This document shows positions 33,960-37,242 of a stretch of 37,242 nucleotides of DNA, in pieces (positions within the stretch are counted from its first letter, which is position 1; every line of letters starts with the position of its first letter). A program made the translations under genes and the position numbers. This DNA comes from Sulfurimonas sp. GWF2_37_8 (GTDB lineage Bacteria; Campylobacterota; Campylobacteria; Campylobacterales; Sulfurimonadaceae): NCBI GenBank assembly GCA_001829625.1, contig MIBW01000008.1, positions 1 to 37,242 on the forward strand. The letters are read 5' to 3'. The notes beneath the pieces are model-generated. The model was not told the origin of the DNA. It saw only the letters and a program-made list of their open reading frames with translations, and did not search any database.

Positions 33960-34940
33960 ATGAAAATGGCAAAAGCAGATATGTTAGGCGCGTCTCTATG
34001 GGATGCGTATTCAAATAAAGTAACAACTCTTATGAACAATCCACAGCATCAGGGTGAGATTTTTGAGGCAGATGCAGAATCTCGTGGACATAAACTTATT
34101 GTTGCGGATTTTGGGGCAGAATCTTGTGGGGATGCGGTGCGTCTTTATTGGGAGATTGACCCTAGCAATGATATGATTATCAACTCAAAATTTAAAAGTT
34201 TTGGTTGTGGTACGGCTATCGCTTCTTCGGATGTTATGACAGAACTTTGTATCGGTAAAACAGTGCAAGAAGCTGTAAAGATTACAAATATCGATGTTGA
34301 AATGGCGCTTCGTGATACTCCCGATGTTCCTGCTGTTCCACCGCAAAAAATGCACTGCTCGGTTATGGCTTATGATGTTATCAAAAAAGCAGCTGGTCTT
34401 TATATGGGCGTAGAAGCTTCAAGTTTTGAGACAGAGATTATTGTGTGTGAATGTGCGCGTGTAAGTCTTGGGACACTTCGAGAAGTTATCAAACTCAACG
34501 ACCTTAAAACTGTTGAGCAGATTACAGACTATACTAAAGCGGGTGGATTTTGTAAATCTTGTATCAAACCAGGCGGTCATGAGGCGCGTGAGTGGTATTT
34601 GGTAGATATCCTTGCAGACACTCGCAAGGAGATGGATGAAGAGAAGATGAAACTTGCGGCGGATGCTGGAGCAAACGGTAAATTTGAAGAGATGACACTT
34701 GTACAGCAGATCAAAGCGGTAGATGCTATCGTGGATGAAAATGTACGTCAGTTCCTTATTATGGATGGCGGCGATATGGAAGTTATCGACATCAAAAAAG
34801 GTGATGATTATATAGATATCTATATCCGTTATCTTGGTGCGTGTAATGGCTGTTCTTCTTCTTCAACAGGAACACTTTACGCCATCGAAGCAACACTTAA
34901 AGAAAAACTCTCTTCTAAAATCCGCGTCCTTCCTATTTGA
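33960..34940 (+). CDS. nifU: Nif-type Fe-S cluster scaffold NifU
   Basis: This full three-domain NifU of 326 residues has an IscU-like domain with Cys56, Cys83 and Cys133, a permanent 2Fe-2S domain with C163/C165/C198/C201 (VCECARV, CKSC), and a C-terminal Nfu domain with CNGC at 295-298. It assembles clusters from sulfur supplied by NifS. AAAGGA sits better before the second ATG (33966, MAKADMLG), so the true start may be two codons later. The stop codon lies inside the first copy of a 39-base direct repeat. Confidence 0.96.
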   Translation: MKMAKADMLGASLWDAYSNKVTTLMNNPQHQGEIFEADAESRGHKLIVADFGAESCGDAVRLYWEIDPSNDMIINSKFKSFGCGTAIASSDVMTELCIGKTVQEAVKITNIDVEMALRDTPDVPAVPPQKMHCSVMAYDVIKKAAGLYMGVEASSFETEIIVCECARVSLGTLREVIKLNDLKTVEQITDYTKAGGFCKSCIKPGGHEAREWYLVDILADTRKEMDEEKMKLAADAGANGKFEEMTLVQQIKAVDAIVDENVRQFLIMDGGDMEVIDIKKGDDYIDIYIRYLGACNGCSSSSTGTLYAIEATLKEKLSSKIRVLPI

Positions 34941-34974
34941 TGCAAACGCAAGAGGAAGTGAATCCCTCTTCGCT
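34936..34974 (+). repeat. Direct repeat, copy 1, overlapping the nifU stop
   Basis: This 39-base unit starts TTTGATGCAAACGCAAGAGG and ends CCTCTTCGCT. It includes the nifU stop codon and one AAACGCA word, and can form an AAGAGG/CCTCTT hairpin. It matches the copy at 35024-35061 with one substitution and one missing base. Confidence 0.85.
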
Positions 34975-35023
34975 GCGATAACTCTGCGTTTCCCTCAGCG
35001 GGAAGCTCACGGTGCTTGCACCT

Positions 35024-35061
35024 TTTGATGCAAACGCAAGAGGAAGTGAATTCCTCTCGCT
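35024..35061 (+). repeat. Direct repeat, copy 2, upstream of the 2OG oxygenase gene
   Basis: This is the second copy of the unit at 34936-34974. Here the hairpin is AGAGGAA-GTGAA-TTCCTCT. The 49 bases between the copies hold another AAACGCA word in reverse (34985-34991) and small stems CCC/GGG and GGTG/CACC. No gene is present in 34941-35111. Confidence 0.85.
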
Positions 35062-35111
35062 ACAAATAGAGAGAACTTGGCTACAATTTTGCATTTCAAC
35101 AAGGCAAAAAG

Positions 35112-35708
35112 ATGAGCGAAATACTATATTCAAAAATAACAGATGCTCTTGTGCGTGATGGCTATATTGTAGTTCCAAACGCAATAAGTTCTGCCCTTTC
35201 TCAAAATCTCTGCATCCTTGCAAAAAATTTTCAAAACTTTAAACGCGCAGGTATCTCTTTGCATAAAACAATCAACGCAAACGCAAGACGCGACAAGATA
35301 CTTTGGCTCGACCACGACAACGCAGCGCAAAGTGAGTTTCTAAATTTTACAGAGGGACTCAAAGAGTTTTTAAATAGAGAACTTTTTATAGGTCTCTCTT
35401 ATTTTGAGAGCCATTTTGCTCTTTATGAAGAGGGTGATTTTTATGAGAAACATTATGATGCGTTTGCAAATTCTAAAAATCGAGTTGTGACGGTTGTTTA
35501 TTATCTCAATGAAAATTGGGATGTAGAGAGTGAGGGCGGAGAACTTGTCATATATGATGAGAAAGATGCTTTTGTAGGCAAAGTTTTGCCTGAATCTGAT
35601 ACTCTTGTGGTCTTCATGAGTGAGAAGTTTCCACATGAAGTTTTGGAAGCTAAAAGAGAGAGATATTCTATCGCTGGCTGGTTTCGTGTGGATGTTAAAG
35701 GCGCGTAG
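35112..35708 (+). CDS. 2-oxoglutarate/Fe(II)-dependent oxygenase (prolyl-4-hydroxylase type)
   Basis: The 198-residue protein has the double-stranded beta-helix iron triad His114/Asp116 (EKHYDAF) and His175 (FPHEVL), with Arg184 (RERYSIAGWFR) to hold 2-oxoglutarate. Family members hydroxylate prolyl or other residues of proteins or small peptides. Phrases LYEEGDFYEKHYDAF, VVYYLNENW and EGGELVIYD match the P4Hc class. The substrate is unknown. AAGG lies upstream of the ATG. It carries several AAACGCA words. Confidence 0.9.
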   Translation: MSEILYSKITDALVRDGYIVVPNAISSALSQNLCILAKNFQNFKRAGISLHKTINANARRDKILWLDHDNAAQSEFLNFTEGLKEFLNRELFIGLSYFESHFALYEEGDFYEKHYDAFANSKNRVVTVVYYLNENWDVESEGGELVIYDEKDAFVGKVLPESDTLVVFMSEKFPHEVLEAKRERYSIAGWFRVDVKGA

Positions 35709-35942
35709 CTATTTTTTTGGAAGGTATAAAAACCTTGCGATACAGCTCCACTCTCTTGAGTCGCTTTTTTCACAAAGGCATCCTACATCCATATCTTTGA
35801 CATCATATTTGGCTTTTGCCTCTTTTTTTGCCATAGCGCAGGAGTCGTTTTTTTCAAGAGCAAAAGCTCTTTCTATCCCTTCTTTTAAAGGTTCTTGAGC
35901 TAATAAGAATGTTGTTATTGTAAGTAAAAATAGTGTTTTCAT
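35709..35942 (-). CDS. Small secreted four-cysteine protein
   Basis: The 77-residue protein has a signal peptide (about 1-15, TTFLLAQ) and a mature part of about 60 residues with four cysteines (DSCAMAK, GCLCEKS, WSCIARF), likely two disulfides or a metal site. It is convergent with the oxygenase gene (stops adjacent) and divergent from the CitE-like gene 37 bases away. I do not recognise a family. Confidence 0.72.
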   Translation of the reverse strand: MKTLFLLTITTFLLAQEPLKEGIERAFALEKNDSCAMAKKEAKAKYDVKDMDVGCLCEKSDSREWSCIARFLYLPKK

Positions 35943-35963
35943 ACGGGCATTTTACAAGAAGCT

Positions 35964-35972
35964 TGCTATACT
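35964..35972 (+). promoter_or_regulatory. Extended -10 box immediately before the CitE-like gene
   Basis: TGCTATACT at 35964-35972 is an extended -10 box. Transcription would start at about 35979-35980, at or within a base of the ATG at 35980, which implies a leaderless or nearly leaderless message. Confidence 0.5.
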
Positions 35973-35979
35973 CTTGCTT

Positions 35980-36879
35980 ATGAAAAATATGGACTATACA
36001 GAGCTTGGTGCGACTTTATTTGTGCCTTTTGTGCACAAAGATAGAGAGGCTATCGCCTGTGGCGAGAAATATCCACAGCTAGGGAGTATGGTGCTAGAGA
36101 CAGAAGACGGGGTAAACGCAGCTGCGTTTAGTGAGGTTTCACAGAGCTTACAAGTTTTTTTGCAAAATATAAAAACCCCAAAACCTTACCTTTTTATCCG
36201 TCCGAGAAACGCAGCGTTTTTACAAGAACTTTTAGCATTTGAAGGGATTGAAAAAGTAGATGGTTTTATCCTTCCAAAATTTTCTTTGACAAACGCAGCG
36301 GAGTATTTGGAACTTTTGAAAGAAAGAGATTTTCTTTTTATGCCCAGTATCGAAGGTGATGAACTGTTTGAGCAGAGCAAATTACTCCAGTTGCGGGAGA
36401 TATTGCTTCCATATAAAAAGCAGATCCCGCTTGTGCGTTTTGGGTTAGAGGATATGTTGCGCCAGCTTGGTATGAGACGCGAGTGCAAAGAGAGTGTTTT
36501 TGACATGAGCGCGCCTGCGTCCGTACTTGGAGTGTTTATCGCTGCGTTTAAGAGTGTTGGGTTTGCGATAAGCGGCGGCGTTTATCCTTGTTTTTCTGAT
36601 ATGGAAGGATTTGAACGTGATGTCAAACGCGACCTCAAAGAGGGACTTTTTTCCAAAACAATCATCCACCCTTTGCAGATAGAAATTCTCAATAGACTCT
36701 ACAGAGTTGATGAGGCTGCGTTTGATGAATCATTGCAAATCTACATGAGCGATGAAGCTGCGTTTGCTCAAAACGCAAAGATGGCAGAGACAGCTACGAT
36801 GATGCCTCATGCAATAGAGATCATCAAACGTGCGCAAGTTTACGGTCTATCGCTTCCAGAGCAGAGCGAAATCAACTAA
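35980..36879 (+). CDS. CitE/HpcH-HpaI aldolase-like protein
   Basis: The 299-residue protein resembles the beta subunit of citrate lyase and HpcH/HpaI aldolases (TIM-barrel, C-C bond lyases of acyl-CoA or keto-acid substrates). Landmarks are LETEDGVNAAA, LFIRPRNAAF (Arg for substrate), FMPSIEGDE, PLVRFGLEDMLRQLGMRR and SKTIIHPLQIEILN. Similar stand-alone proteins occur in several bacteria without other citrate lyase subunits, and no alpha or gamma subunit is here. The start is placed at ATG 35980; TTG at 35974 and ATG at 35989 are alternatives, and no strong ribosome binding site exists. The gene is crowded with AAACGCA words (about nine), giving repeated Asn-Ala and Ala-Ala-Phe pairs. Confidence 0.82.
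   Translation: MKNMDYTELGATLFVPFVHKDREAIACGEKYPQLGSMVLETEDGVNAAAFSEVSQSLQVFLQNIKTPKPYLFIRPRNAAFLQELLAFEGIEKVDGFILPKFSLTNAAEYLELLKERDFLFMPSIEGDELFEQSKLLQLREILLPYKKQIPLVRFGLEDMLRQLGMRRECKESVFDMSAPASVLGVFIAAFKSVGFAISGGVYPCFSDMEGFERDVKRDLKEGLFSKTIIHPLQIEILNRLYRVDEAAFDESLQIYMSDEAAFAQNAKMAETATMMPHAIEIIKRAQVYGLSLPEQSEIN
36114..36129. repeat. Palindromic pair of the dispersed AAACGCA word
   Basis: AAACGCAGCTGCGTTT is two head-to-head copies of the window-wide word. Other example copies are at 1374-1380, 5473-5479, 34944-34950, 34985-34991 (reverse) and 35032-35038. About 65 copies were counted by eye in the whole window, with A or G after the word in nearly all and G rarely before it. Confidence 0.8.
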
Positions 36880-37001
36880 GTCTATATCGCTTCTAGCGGG
36901 GCGAATTTCTATACTTTGCAGAGGTGTCGTTTGCGTTTTTCCCCTAGATAAAAAAGTGCTAGTTTTTCATATACCTCTTTCATTTTACTGCCTTTTGCTT
37001 T

Positions 37002-37009
37002 GGTATAAT
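37002..37009 (+). promoter_or_regulatory. Extended -10 box of the YpfJ-type gene
   Basis: TGGTATAAT ends at 37009, 25 bases before the ATG at 37034, with GAGG at 37023-37026 as ribosome binding site. The preceding 36880-37001 holds no gene. Confidence 0.65.
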
Positions 37010-37033
37010 TTTAGCAAAATATGAGGACTTTGT

Positions 37034-37242
37034 ATGAAATGGGAAGATTTACGCAGAAGTAGCAATGTAGAAGATTTTAGAGCCAAAGGCGGGGCGAGAG
37101 GTTTTGGCGGTGGCGGACGCAATATGCTTCCTATCGTGCAGTTTTTACTTGGTTCCAAAATAGGACGTATCGTTTTACTTATCGGTGTTGTAGCCTACTT
37201 TTTGGGCTATAACCCACTTGCTCTTTTGGATACGCAGTCAGA
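37034..37242 (+). CDS. YpfJ-type putative zinc metallopeptidase, 5' part only
   Basis: The first 69 codons are in the window and the gene runs past its end. MKWEDLRRSSNVEDFR at the start, a Gly-rich stretch (GGARGFGGGGRN) and one membrane helix (about 44-62) are the typical N terminus of the YpfJ neutral zinc metallopeptidase family. The catalytic HExxH region would lie beyond the window, so activity cannot be judged. Confidence 0.85.
   Translation, partial: MKWEDLRRSSNVEDFRAKGGARGFGGGGRNMLPIVQFLLGSKIGRIVLLIGVVAYFLGYNPLALLDTQS

Noticed and set aside
34834..35223. Small open frames over the nifU end and following spacer, on both strands
   Set aside because: They run through the direct repeats and antisense to nifU or the oxygenase gene, without ribosome binding sites.
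36830..37024. Open frame across the end of the CitE-like gene and the following spacer
   Set aside because: Its codon usage and content are unlike the neighbours. It overlaps a promoter and the ribosome binding site of the YpfJ-type gene.

Overview
The window looks like chromosome from a free-living, chemolithotrophic or respiratory Campylobacterota (Epsilonproteobacteria), closest in style to Sulfurimonas, Sulfuricurvum or Sulfurovum. This is inferred from gene content, not from a search. Support comes from the lapB-like/rnhA/rnc/aroC block (an order I recall from Campylobacter), Nif-type nifS-nifU in place of isc genes, ccoG beside a recombinase-like gene, moderately AT-rich DNA, and repeated extended -10 promoters (TGnTATAAT) with weak -35 boxes. 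No rRNA, tRNA, insertion sequence, prophage or CRISPR array was seen.

Layout. 1-2965: metH (minus, cut by the window edge). 3147-5250: a serine-recombinase-fold protein that has lost its catalytic residues, then ccoG. 5354-9982: a giant DUF748/AsmA-like envelope protein and a YeiH-type transporter. 10051-13728: a tight operon of a small unknown protein, a LapB-like TPR/zinc-ribbon protein, rnhA, rnc and aroC. 13895-16929 (minus): a DUF4395 membrane protein, then an operon of a repeat protein, a small unknown and an Mrp/ApbC ATPase with no cysteines. A gene remnant sits between the two. 17259-25970 (plus): a periplasmic molybdoenzyme cluster. 25971-32272 (minus): an unknown coiled-coil protein, a DUF493 protein, moaC, mobA, an OmpA-family porin-like protein, leuC, a DUF4197 protein and an unknown. 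32500-34940: nifS and nifU, separated by a hairpin-packed spacer. 35112-37242: a 2OG-Fe(II) oxygenase, a small secreted Cys protein, a CitE/HpcH-like protein and the start of a YpfJ-type metallopeptidase.

How the genes work together. The centrepiece is 17259-25970: a secreted double rhodanese, a Tat-exported type II DMSO-reductase-family (NarG/EbdA-like) catalytic subunit, a NarH-like four-cluster subunit, a gamma subunit in which an ethylbenzene-dehydrogenase-type haem-b domain is fused to a C-terminal cytochrome c, a small secreted Cys protein, a TorD/NarJ-like chaperone and a cytoplasmic polyferredoxin. moaC and mobA (molybdenum cofactor synthesis) lie on the facing strand about 1.3 kb further on. 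No membrane anchor subunit is present, so electrons probably pass to or from soluble periplasmic cytochromes. The rhodanese points to a sulfur substrate, but the substrate cannot be read from the sequence.

The strongest non-gene signal is a dispersed word, AAACGCA followed by A or G. I count about 65 copies by eye, against roughly five expected from composition. It occurs on both strands, in all three reading frames and in spacers, which resembles a DNA-uptake-type sequence. A second theme is hairpin-rich spacers inside operons (alpha-beta of the molybdoenzyme, nifS-nifU, downstream of nifU), two of which share a related core of about 30 bases.
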